DNA from: Panopea generosa
Lineage: Eukaryota; Mollusca; Bivalvia; Adapedonta; Hiatellidae
NCBI GenBank assembly: GCA_029582155.1
Contig: CM055911.1
Span: 52,079,419-52,143,418, forward strand
Direction: 5' to 3'
DNA: 64,000 nucleotides
The notes under the pieces are model-generated. The model was not told the origin of the DNA, did not search any database, and was given only the letters and a program-made list of their open reading frames with translations. The translations under genes were made by a program, and so were the position numbers. Positions 36,701-44,403 of the stretch are shown here, piece after piece (positions within the stretch are counted from its first letter, which is position 1; each line of letters starts with the position of its first letter).

Positions 36701-39700
36701 TGTCTCTCTATATGTAGAACAGTACAAAATTAATTAGTGTGTGAGATGTTTAGAACCATTGGCAATGTGTTCAGTGTTCCAGAAGTGCATGTCTCTCTAT
36801 ATGTAGAACAATACAAAATTAATTGGTGTGTGAGATGTTTAGAACCATTGGCAATGTGTTCAGTGTTCCAGAAGTGCATGTCTCTCTATATGTAGAACAA
36901 TACAAAATTAATTGGTGTGTGAGATGTTTAGAACCATTGGCAATGTGTTCAGTGTTCCAGAAGTGCATGTCTCTCTATATGTAGAACAGTACAAAATTAA
37001 TTATACGGTGTGTGAGATGTTTAGAACCATTGGTAATGTGTTCAGTGTTCCAGAAGTGCATGTCTCTCTATATGTAGAACAGTACAAAATTATATGGTGT
37101 GTGAGATGTTTAGAACCATTGGCAATGTGTTCAGTGTTCCAGAAGTGCATGTCTCTCTATATGTAGAACAATACAAAATTAATTGGTGTGTGAGATGTTT
37201 AGAACCATTGGCAATGTGTTCAGTGTTCCAGAAGTGCATGTCTCTCTATATGTAGAACAGTACAAAATTATATGGTGTGTGAGATGTTTAGAACCATTGG
37301 CAATTTGTTCAGTGTTCCAGAAGTGCATGTCTCTCTATATGTAGAACAATACAAAATTAATTGGTGTGTGAGATGTTTAGAACCATTGGCAATGTGTTCA
37401 GTGTTCCAGAAGTGCATGTCTCTCTATATGTAGAACAGTACAAAATTAATTATACGGTGTGTGAGATGTTTAGAACCATTGGTAATGTGTTCAGTGTTCC
37501 AGAAGTGCATGTCTCTCTATATGTAGAACAGTACAAAATTAATTGGTGTGTGAGATGTTTAGAACCATTGGCAATGTGTTCAGTGTTCCAGAAGTGCATG
37601 TCTCTCTATATGTAGAACAGTACAAAATTAATTGGTGTGTGAGATGTTTAGAACCATTGGCAATGTGTTCAGTGTTCCAGAAGTGCATGTCTCTCTATAT
37701 GTAGAACAGTACAAAATTATATGGTGTGTGAGATGTTTAGAACCATTGGTAATGTGTTCAGTGTTCCAGAAGTGCATGTCTCTCTATATGTAGAACAGTA
37801 CAAAATTATATGGTGTGTGAGATGTTTAGAACCATTGGTAATGTGTTCAGTGTTCCAGAAGTGCATGTCTCTCTATATGTAGAACAGTACAAAATTAATT
37901 GGTGTGTGAGATGTTTAGAACCATTGGCAATGTGTTCAGTGTTCCAGAAGTGCATGTCTCTCTATATGTAGAACAATACAAAATTAATTGGTGTGTGAGA
38001 TGTTTAGAACCATTGGCAATGTGTTCAGTGTTCCAGAAGTGCATGTCTCTCTATATGTAGAACAGTACAAAATTAATTATACGGTGTGTGAGATGTTTAG
38101 AACCATTGGTAATGTGTTCAGTGTTCCAGAAGTGCATGTCTCTCTATATGTAGAACAGTACAAAATTAATTGGTGTGTGAGATGTTTAGAACCATTGGCA
38201 ATGTGTTCAGTGTTCCAGAAGTGCATGTCTCTCTATATGTAGAACAGTACAAAATTAATTGGTGTGTGAGATGTTTAGAACCATTGGCAATGTGTTCAGT
38301 GTTCCAGAAGTGCATGTCTCTATACGTAGAACAATACAAAATTAATAGGTGTGTGAGATGTTTAGAACCATTGGCAATGTGTTCAGTTTTCCAGAAGTGC
38401 ATGTCTCTCTATACGTAGAACAATACAAAATTATACGGTGTGTGAGATGTTTAGAACCATTGGCAATGTGTTCAGTGTAGTACAAATATGCTATCCTGGA
38501 AAATTCATGAATTGATTATGCTGCTCTTAAAGTGTATTTTAGTAATGTTTCAAATGAAATAAAAAGTTTGTTGTCTATTTTTTGCAGGACCTGTTCTTCA
38601 CAGTAACATTTTTCTACCGAATGTTTGCAACACTTGGCCCAATACTTGGAATTTGGGGTACTTTGGGAATATTTTTCTTTGTCAGGTATGTAATCAATTT
38701 AAGCCTTTTTTTTTGCTCATCTTTTTAAAAAATAAAAAAGAATTAGGTTTTCTTCCGAATGATTTTAAAATACAGTTTGTGTTACCTTTACTTAAAATCT
38801 AATCATTACACCAGGGTTGATATAAAAGTGGGTTTAAAATAAAAAAAAAATTTGAACATTCATGGCTGATTGCATGAAAATGCTCTGGTACGAGATGTTG
38901 GATTTCATATATGTTAAACTTTATTAATTTCACTGAAATCTGAACGAATAAAGAGAGGAAGTATTCACATTGGTTTTTTTATAAATTTTAATTTAAATTA
39001 AAATGAAACACTTAAAAACACATGACATTTCCTTGTGATTATGGACGGCATCAAAATAAAGTCATATAATACTAATGTTTAATACGATGTCATCCAAAAA
39101 AGCAGGTAAATGTCATGTGTTTTTAAGTGTTTTATTTTTAATTTGAACTCGAATTTATGAAAACACTTAGTTATACTTAAAAGCTTATTTATTATTGAAT
39201 TTATGAACAGATTATGCGTGACTCTGCCGAGCATTATATAATTTTTCCCAACAAGTAATAAATGATCACAAATGTAAGAATCGTTTAATCACATAACTCA
39301 GAAAAAAATTACATTTACAATTTTTTTAAAAGATCACCTCAATAAGGAGAATAACGAGAAAAAATCAGCAATAGTTTTTTCCAGGAGTCATCATATGATG
39401 TAACATCTCAAAATAACGTCGAGAGCTGAGTTATACGGAAAACACTGAGAAATGAATCAGAATTGATATTACACTAGATTGATATTAAAAATATGTCCTG
39501 GGTTTACTGCACCGTAAATTATGTAATAAACTGGTTTTATTACAGAGTGATAGAGAGCCACTGGTTTGTTTGGTGTACACAAATGTCTCATATTCCCAAT
39601 GAGGTGGACTTTGATGGGAAAAAGGACTGGGTCACTCTGCAGCTCGACTCTACATGTAACGTGGAACCAGGCCTGTTTAATGACTGGTTCTCTGGACATC

Positions 39701-42021
39701 TCAACTATCAGATTGAACACCAGTAAGTGTAATTGGATCCTGTTTCACCATTTTTTCTTAAGTTTTACTTAATTAATTAAAAACTTAACTCAATTTAGAC
39801 TGGTTAATTATTTATTTTATAAACAATGTTTTTAAAACTCGGAGTTTTAATATCAGGTATTAATGGGGCATGGAAGAAGAATACCATTTTGTTATGCTTA
39901 CCAGAAAATTGTTGACTTGAATGTTTAAAATCTCAAAATACCATGATTAGAAAATCCATCTTAACATGGCGTTTAGCTAACAGTGATTTGAACAAATGGG
40001 CTCTGAAGTAATGTGTATATATATAAAAATCTGTGTGTATTGTTTATACAGTTTGGAGAGCATGACCTTACATTTTTAGCTCTTCGCTAGAGAAAAAACG
40101 TTGTGGTTTTTTAAAGAGGTGACTGATAATTTACCAGCATCTATCGTATTATATCAGTTAACTGGGACAGCTCTTGTAAAATGAATGAAGCATTTTATTT
40201 TAGTCTATTCCCAGCCATGTCATGACACAGTTTCAATAAGGTAGCATGTCTGGTACAGAGCTTGTCAATTCAATTTCATTTAAAATTGAAACGGCAGGGC
40301 AGTAGTCCAATTGATAGAGTGGTGGTCACTCATGCTAGAGTTTCCAGGTTCAATCCTCAGCTCAACTTAATGGCTTCTTAAGAATCACTCGGTTCTACCA
40401 AGAAAGCAGACTCAAGAGCATTTATATGAGCTCTGCAGGAGAAATCAAGCTAAAATAAATTTATTAAAATTTGCTTGCGAACACTGAAATTTGCATGCGC
40501 TTTTGTGGCCGTACCACTTAAATGCTGACAGGGAATAGACTCAAAAGCATTTATGTTCTGAACTTTCCTCACAGTCTAATAGAATTTATTTTTCGAACAC
40601 TGAAATTCACATGCACTTTTGTGGAATAAACAATTATTTTCTGTTTGTTTCAGTTTGTTTCCAACCATGCCTAGACACAACTTTGGTAAGGTGACACATC
40701 TCGTACAGAGCATGTGCAAAAAACATGGCATACCATATAAAAGCAAACCACTGCTCACAGCTTTCGGAGATTTAGTAAGGTAAGCAAAATCTTAAAATTC
40801 TATTTAAGATTTTCAAGGGAAATAAAAAGTGGTAATTCCTTATAGGAACTTTATTTTTATGCCCAAACCCCATAATTTAATTTAAAGGGAGTATATCAGG
40901 ATTTTTCAAAATTTTAAAATTTACTAAAAATATTTGTTTCCAATATATCATGTCTATTTTATACTCATTGACCCCTTATTGCCAAAAGGAGATCTATTTA
41001 AACATGCCAAACTAATATATTGAAAAGGGGTTTCCTAATTTGGGGTATGCACCCAAGTAACACCAAAATAGATTTCCTTTAAATTGCAAAATATTTTGTG
41101 ATGTATTAAAAGAGTCATATGTTTTTATTTTGATTTCAATTTGAGCCATTATACAGGTTTACACATTGTAAAATTTGTTTCAATTTAGAAAGAGTATGAA
41201 TGATGATATGAAGATTGTCAAGCAGTATTTTAATGCTGTCTATTTTTAGAATATAAGTTTCGTTTCAAGTTGATTTTGTGTCAAGTTTGTAACTCCTATT
41301 GAAACTTCGATTTTGTCATGTTTTTGGTGGATTTAATATACCAAACCATTCAGATATTTATTTATTTATGATAATGAGATACTTTTTATCCATTTTAAAA
41401 ATAATTTTATTTTTTAAGACATTTGTCGTGGGGTTTTTTCCTGACTCACTTTAAATAATAGTGAAGGGGATTTAAATATTTCCCCTGCTCATCTGTTTAG
41501 TACATCTGTCCATCAAATTGTTTTCCAATAAATAATTTCTGAAAGAGTATATTAAATGAATGTTTAGTGTGTATCTGTAAAATACAGGTCATGTTCGGTA
41601 TTTGCCAGCGTTGGTTAAATGTTACAGGAGTTGCAGCCCCTGATCGGCTTAATTTTCGGTAAAATTTACTAACATACAGCCTGAGTATGTTTCATAGCTT
41701 GATATTTTTAAAAAATAAAAATCAGTAAATTTGGCATTTAGATGTTTTAGCCCATAGTTAGGAAACTCAGTCTGTGCACTCTTTGATCACGCTGGCTAGA
41801 TCAGTCAGTAGTGCATCTGACTATCAATCCAGAAGTCGTGAGTTCAAATTCCCGCCCAGCCACAGTCTCTGTTATTAATTAATGTTTCTTCGCAATCAAG
41901 CTAAAATCCGTTAGCATAAACTATTGGTAAACTATATATATATATATTCTATATTTTCAGGTCTCTGGACAACTCTGGCCAGATCTGGTATAACGCATAC
42001 TACGAGGGTTTGGAGAAATAA
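21591..42021 (+). CDS. FADS: Front-end (methyl-end-opposed) fatty acid desaturase with N-terminal cytochrome b5 domain; ten exons
   Basis: Joined exons 21591-21773, 24397-24486, 24826-25023, 26095-26196, 27723-27909, 29329-29402, 38588-38685, 39546-39722, 40654-40779 and 41961-42021 give 1296 nt, 431 residues plus TAA, with GT/AG at every junction and a continuous frame. Residues 1-80 are a cytochrome b5 domain: heme motif HPGG at 45-48 and a second likely heme His at 68. The membrane desaturase domain has HDFGH (165-169), HFLHH (202-206) and QIEHH (366-370). The Gln in box 3 marks front-end desaturases. The family sits in the ER membrane, takes electrons from NADH-cytochrome b5 reductase through its own b5 domain, and inserts a double bond between an existing one and the carboxyl end (delta-5, -6 or -8). 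Length is normal for animal FADS proteins. Regioselectivity cannot be read from sequence; bivalve relatives include delta-5 and delta-8 enzymes. Start chosen because exon 1 begins MGKGGK directly before the b5 fold. Confidence 0.95.
21955..22130 (+). repeat. Dispersed repeat, inverted partner at 54380-54545
   Basis: Shared words include ATACCTATTAC, ATGCCCGTATAATAACAATA and CAGCACACTT.AGTAAC, with many substitutions. Likely an old MITE; the ends are not sharp. Confidence 0.6.
22808..23359 (-). pseudogene. pogo/Tigger-type (DDE_1) transposase relic
   Basis: Two minus-strand frames, broken between, read in order. 23359-23174 contains [14 protein letters not shown], resembling the 'LLLDGH-SH' segment with the second catalytic Asp. 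23101-22808 contains [19 protein letters not shown] followed by [15 protein letters not shown], which matches 'I-LF-LPPHTSH-LQPLDVG-FGPLK--Y'. An internal frameshift of about 70 bp, missing N-terminal DNA-binding and first Asp regions and absence of an intact frame show a dead copy. It lies antisense within desaturase intron 1. Confidence 0.8.
23386..23790 (+). mobile_element. TTAA MITE copy, 3' truncated
   Basis: Begins after TTAA with AGGGAGAATATCAGGA and follows the 2846-3358 element through the CATTTAATACATCA region and the TTGGCATGTTTAA word. The right terminal repeat is lost where a T-rich MITE begins. Confidence 0.65.
23800..23985 (+). mobile_element. T-rich MITE, left end missing
   Basis: The right half (GGGGTGGGCGGGGATGATAA, then TCTAGCAATTGATTTATTAT, GGCCT, followed by TA) duplicates the element at 24083-24263. 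The left inverted repeat is absent. Confidence 0.65.
24083..24263 (+). mobile_element. 181-bp MITE with AGGCCATTATAAATTAATTG ends, TA-flanked
   Basis: The left terminus AGGCCATTATAAATTAATTG + CTAGA and the right terminus are inverted at about 22 of 25 positions. TA is found at both borders, as for Tc1/mariner-type insertions. The interior is poly-T/A and G-rich. A third, larger copy is at 53127-53677. Confidence 0.75.
24397..24486 (+). CDS. FADS: Desaturase exon 2
   Basis: 30 codons, phase 0 at both ends; TTTCAG acceptor and GTGAGT donor. Encodes [12 protein letters not shown]..., carrying the second heme His (68). Confidence 0.93.
24826..25023 (+). CDS. FADS: Desaturase exon 3
   Basis: 66 codons, phase 0/0. 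Linker ([20 protein letters not shown]) and the first membrane segments up to AVSCFVVSQ. Confidence 0.93.
25024..26094 (+). other. Desaturase intron 3
   Basis: 1.07 kb of A+T-rich DNA; I see no recognisable element in it. Confidence 0.7.
26095..26196 (+). CDS. FADS: Desaturase exon 4: histidine box 1
   Basis: 34 codons, phase 0/0: [16 protein letters not shown]... ending [13 protein letters not shown] is the first iron-ligand box. Confidence 0.95.
26215..27430 (+). repeat. 15/30-bp A+T-rich tandem array filling intron 4
   Basis: Alternating units of TTGTTTATCAATGTC and TCATATATAAATATC type, about 80 15-bp modules, degenerating toward 27430. The period divisible by three makes both strands open; no protein is implied. 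It begins only about 20 bp after the exon 4 donor. Confidence 0.9.
27474..27740 (+). repeat. 41-bp minisatellite spanning the exon 5 acceptor
   Basis: About six units of 'CTACAGGGTGCATCATCTCA' followed by CTGTTCTATAATTGTCTTTAA. The last unit contains the true exon 5 acceptor (AG at 27721-27722) and the first 14 or so coding bases. Perfect acceptor-like copies end at 27558 and 27599. Confidence 0.88.
27723..27909 (+). CDS. FADS: Desaturase exon 5: histidine box 2
   Basis: 62 codons plus one base (phase 1 donor GTAAGT). Encodes [19 protein letters not shown]... through [17 protein letters not shown] is box 2; the start is fixed by reading-frame continuity with exon 4. Confidence 0.94.
27955..28110 (-). 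mobile_element. SINE family A copy
   Basis: Minus orientation: a degenerate tRNA-like head (box B as GGTTCGATCCC-type) at the right and the conserved body ACTCAGTAC...CTCGAGAG...TATAAGCTCTGAGCT at the left. Same family as 46895-47088 and 59895-60080. Confidence 0.7.
28198..28285 (+). mobile_element. SINE family D head fragment
   Basis: GGGGTCCTTTGTTGCTGAGTG followed by 'TCTTACCTCTCACC' parallels the tRNA-Ser/Leu-like head at 46816. Only about 90 bp remain. Confidence 0.5.
28286..29328 (+). other. Remainder of desaturase intron 5
   Basis: A+T-rich. Short TATATA tracts at about 28960 and 29110. No gene or clear mobile element seen. Confidence 0.6.
29329..29402 (+). CDS. FADS: Desaturase exon 6
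   Basis: 74 nt completing a split Phe codon, then [20 protein letters not shown] and RDYW, a membrane segment. Phase 0 donor GTAAGA. Confidence 0.92.
29548..29812 (+). mobile_element. SINE family C copy
   Basis: A tRNA-like head (CAGTTAGTCTGACTATCAAT, degenerate box B) is followed by a body with TCTCACCGCTGATTCAAGTG, GGTGTGCTCGAGTACTGGTT and GTTAGGTTAACTGGTTGTCT. Copies at 43130-43395 (+), 41788-41880 (+, head only), 61010-61265 (-) and 55835-55935 (-). Confidence 0.75.
29818..30160 (+). repeat. Left arm of long inverted repeat flanking the intron 6 satellite
   Basis: It is the diverged reverse complement of 39205-39476. Matching words are GTAATATCA.TT.TGATTCAT, AACTCAGCTCTCG, CGTTATTTT and GAGTTATGT (as inverse). 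Probably two copies of an old transposon in opposite orientation. Confidence 0.75.
30230..30420 (+). mobile_element. SINE family D copy, diverged
   Basis: Box-B-like GGTCATGGGTTTGAGCCCT, followed by AAGTTTGCTAGTTACTTCTG and GGTCTTACTTACC. It parallels the host SINE at 46816-47265 (AAGTTTGCCAGTTACTTACC). Confidence 0.6.
30725..38480 (+). repeat. 87-89 bp satellite, about 88 units, inside desaturase intron 6
   Basis: Units of GTGTGTGAGATGTTTAGAAC, CATTGGCAATGTGTTCAGTG, TTCCAGAAGTGCATGTCTCT, CTATATGTAGAACAGTACAA, AATTAATTG. Main variants are CTCTCTATATG versus CTCTATACG (2 bp shorter), AATTAATTG versus AATTATATG, GGCAATG versus GGTAATG, and a 6-bp insertion (AATTAATTATACGG) near 37000, 37450 and 38080. 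The earliest units (30725-31900) are the most diverged. Many short spurious frames arise in both strands. Confidence 0.96.
38588..38685 (+). CDS. FADS: Desaturase exon 7
   Basis: 98 nt starting [13 protein letters not shown] and ending ...GIFFFV plus two bases of Arg 311; TTGCAG acceptor, GTATGT donor (phase 2). Hydrophobic membrane segment. Confidence 0.92.
38981..39158. repeat. About 50-bp inverted repeat in intron 7
   Basis: 38981-39030 and 39108-39158 are inverted copies with a perfect 24-bp core built on AACACTTAAAAACACATGAC + ATTT. The 77-nt spacer carries no recognisable sequence. Possible small foldback element. Confidence 0.8.
39205..39476 (-). repeat. Right arm of long inverted repeat flanking the intron 6 satellite
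   Basis: Reverse-complement partner of 29818-30160. It ends at GATATTACACTAG, about 70 bp before exon 8. Confidence 0.75.
39546..39722 (+). CDS. FADS: Desaturase exon 8: up to histidine box 3
   Basis: 177 nt: [20 protein letters not shown] ... [15 protein letters not shown] and two bases of the following His codon. QIEHH is box 3, with the front-end-specific Gln; the His is split CA|T by intron 8. Confidence 0.95.
39723..40203 (+). other. Desaturase intron 8, first part
   Basis: A+T-rich. About 39745-39815 resembles 55980-56040 (TTTCTTAAGTTTTAC and ACTGGTTA words), a short dispersed repeat. No gene seen. Confidence 0.5.
40204..40272 (+). pseudogene. Relic duplicate of desaturase exon 9
   Basis: After TATTTTAG the sequence reads T, then codons for LFPAMS, a TGA, then [14 protein letters not shown]. 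This parallels true exon 9 ([20 protein letters not shown]) codon for codon; the Arg codon AGA has become TGA. It has an intact AG acceptor but no obvious GT donor at the end; similarity fades after about 70 nt. Either a dead exon copy or a poison exon. Confidence 0.85.
40291..40470 (+). mobile_element. SINE family A copy between relic and true exon 9
   Basis: Degenerate tRNA-like head (GCAGGGCAGTAGTCCAATTG, GGTTCAATCCTC) and body (CACTCGGTTCTACCAAGAAA, TCAAGCTAAAATAAAT). Its 3' portion is repeated again at about 40527-40625 (GACTCAAAAGCATTTATG ... CACTGAAATTCACATGCACT), indicating a local duplication. Confidence 0.7.
40654..40779 (+). CDS. FADS: Desaturase exon 9
   Basis: 126 nt completing His 370 and encoding [20 protein letters not shown] ... 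AFGDLV plus two bases of Arg 412; TTTCAG acceptor, GTAAGC donor. Confidence 0.94.
40886..41450 (-). mobile_element. TTAA MITE copy, reverse orientation, intron 9
   Basis: Begins after TTAA with AGGGAGTATATCAGGA. The interior matches the reverse complement of 2846-3358 (CATGCCAAACTAATATATTG, ACTTAAAAGAGTCATATG-type words). The right border is degenerate CTGACTCACT then TTAA. Confidence 0.7.
41451..41787 (+). other. Desaturase intron 9, central part
   Basis: A+T-rich, no recognisable element. Confidence 0.5.
41788..41880 (+). mobile_element. SINE family C head
   Basis: tRNA-like: GGCTAGATCAGTCAGTAGTG, ATCTGACTATCAATCCAGAA, GAGTTCAAATTCCCGCCCAGC. Box A and box B are both recognisable. The body is lost after about 90 bp. 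Confidence 0.6.
41961..42021 (+). CDS. FADS: Desaturase exon 10 and stop
   Basis: 61 nt: completes Arg 412, then [19 protein letters not shown] and TAA. The 'S-W-DAY' type C-terminus is normal for FADS proteins. Confidence 0.93.
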
Positions 42022-43129
42022 GGTGCCGTATCATTGAGAAATAACCTTCCCGCGACCATTCATCACAGGAGCACCAGAAATAAAAGCAAAACAGATGAAT
42101 GTCAAAATACTCAACAAAACATCATATTACATGAGCACCTAAATAGACGAAAATGTAACTTGCATTCATATATAGATTCAAGTAAATACATGGCATGAGT
42201 ACATAGCTAAATGCATAAACACACAAACACAAAATATATACAGCATATGAGTTCCTATCGAAATACTCGACATATGAGTACCTTTTGAAATAGACATAAT
42301 TTTTTATTATATGAGTTGCAATCAAAACACATGTGCCACTCCTCATATTAATACCTATTAAAATACACACATCATATGAATATCTAGAAATAAAACATAA
42401 TAAAAGATCCAAACACATACTGGTGCATCAGTAAAAGTACAAAGGTACCTATCAAAATATGTCATATCAATACCCATGAAAAATCATGGAAATCACAAAA
42501 GTGTGTATTTGCATGCATATATCAAATTGTTTAATGTTCTCTTTGTGTATTCATAAAACAAAAGTATTGCAAGTGTGTATAGTATTTTCACCACTCTCTC
42601 TGTGATATCTTCTTTATTGTCCTCTTTTTACATTGTATTTTATTTCTTTACGAGGAAAATGTTCTAAGTCTATAATTACATGTTTTTTGTTTATTTTATG
42701 TTTATTTTTTTATCATTTTTAAAAATCTTTGACATTTCCTTGTAACATTTTATTCTGTTTAAAAACTTCTACATTCCTAGCATCTTTATGTGTGTACTCG
42801 TAAAGTATTACCGAATATTGTATTAAAGGTTTATTTTGAAAAGTAAATCCTTACATTATACATCCAATAAGATTGAATACTGGTACTGATCAATCACTAT
42901 AACATGAAAATTGCGCAAACAATTTCTAATTGATCTCAAAACTCAAAATTTGTACTAGAACCTAATTTTCAGGATTCATATATATTCATATATTAAAGCA
43001 CAAACGCTTGACTTTATCTCAAATTTTAAATTATTAATGCAGATTTGAGGTAGAAAGAACAGGTATTCTCATTTATTGTCTTTTATATAATGAGTCCAAT
43101 CGTTTTTTTTTATTCAAGAGTGAAAACTT
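42022..43129 (+). other. Desaturase 3' UTR and downstream spacer
   Basis: An AATAAA lies at about 42079 and further A-rich candidates at about 42390-42405; the true poly(A) site cannot be chosen. 42120-42480 has degenerate repetition of a 'CATATGAGTACCTATNAAAATA' type word. No other gene seen. Confidence 0.5.
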
Positions 43130-43395
43130 GAGTTAAGCAAGGAGGTTTTATAACCTCAAACTATTAATCCAAGGCTCGTGAGTTTGAATCTGCATGGCCA
43201 CAGTCTTCGTGATGATTGATATACGACATAGCATCTCATTGTTATTTGTCTCTCACCACTGTTTCAAGTGGGATAGTTATCAGTCACTTGCAAAGAAGGG
43301 TGTGCTCTAGTACTGGTTCACCTTCCAGGATCACAGGAAAGAGTGGTTAGGTTAACTGATTGTCTGTTAGCCCTAAATGGCATAATTAACACTAA
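43130..43395 (+). mobile_element. SINE family C copy
   Basis: Head with AACTATTAATCCAAGGCTCG and GAGTTTGAATC box-B remnant; body TCTCACCACTGTTTCAAGTG, GTGCTCTAGTACTGGTTCAC, GTTAGGTTAACTGATTGTCT. Confidence 0.75.
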
Positions 43396-44000
43396 GTAAT
43401 CAATTGATTTTACTGAAATTTTCACCCAGATTTATTGTTGCTCAAGATGTGTGCAATTTCTTAACATGTTTGTTTGTAACATTATCACTAGGGGTTATTT
43501 ATTTATTTTGGCCTTAACATAATTGTATGCAATATGATTGGCTGTAATCAAAGTGTTCTGTGGATTTGCATGGAGATGGTAACAATGTGGTTCCCATTAT
43601 AGTTTGGTGAGTTTATTTAGTAACAGGGTACCAGTATATGTGTATATTATCTGACATTTCAAATGATGCAAAAATGTTGCTAAAATGTAAAAAAAAACGA
43701 CAAGATGCTGTTAAGACAGCAATGGCTGTTTGTTATTTAGAATAAGTCGACTGGCTTTCATGTTGAATACTTCTGTGTATATATGCTGTTTATGTGATAT
43801 TTGTTGTTTATTTAATTCTTGTCAAATCACATTATTATGCCAAGACGTTATGGTATTAATCAATAATGGTACATATAATTCTTTAGTAAATGATCTGAAA
43901 CTATATTAAATGATTTATGTCCCTTTGTTATGTAAAAAAAAAAATAATTCCATGTACAAATATGTGATTTATATATATATCAAAATGAAATAAACCGGGA

Positions 44001-44403
44001 ACAGTCAAACCTGTCTTAAGCAGTCAGTCAAATGAATGGGCAAACATGGCATTTTAAGACAGGTTGTTTCTTAATACAATTTGATTTACTCTGAAAGTAT
44101 AGAAATTGAAAATAGCAAGTGTGGTTGCAGCCACTTGGCAAAATGAGCAAAAATGGCCTATTAAGAGAGGCTGTTGCTTAATACAGTTTAATTTACTCAG
44201 CGTAGAAATGGAAAATAGCAAGTATGGTTGCTGTCACTTGCTAGTCTGTCTGGGCAAAATGAGTAAAAGTGTCCTTTTAAGACAGGCTGTTGCTTTATAC
44301 AGGTTAATTTGGTCTGAAAGCATAGAAATGGGATTTAGCAAATACGGCGGTTTAAGACAAGTGGCTGCTGAATAGAGATGACCACTTACACAGGTTTGAC
44401 TGT
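44001..44403 (+). mobile_element. MITE with perfect 14-bp ends ACAGTCAAACCTGT
   Basis: Left end ACAGTCAAACCTGTCTTAAG and right end ACAGGTTTGACTGT are exact inverses over 14 bp. The interior has three to four diverged 85-110 bp subunits (GAAATGGAAAATAGCAAGTA, TAAGACAGGCTGTTGCTTAA type). The duplicate is at 48544-48933. Diverged relatives: 45908-46140, 50450-50750 and 59648-59815 (reverse). Confidence 0.75.

Noticed and set aside
30888-38418. Dozens of 70-140 codon frames of MHFWNTEHI or [10 protein letters not shown] type
   Set aside because: Shadows of the 87-89 bp satellite; no unit is longer than the array allows and none has exon context.
30725-38480. A CRISPR-like array
   Set aside because: Direct head-to-tail repetition without unique spacers, in an intron of an animal gene.
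44106-44375. An 89-codon gene duplicated at 48636
   Set aside because: The frame lies wholly inside a MITE with tandem subunits; the duplicate is part of the 4.5-kb tandem duplication.
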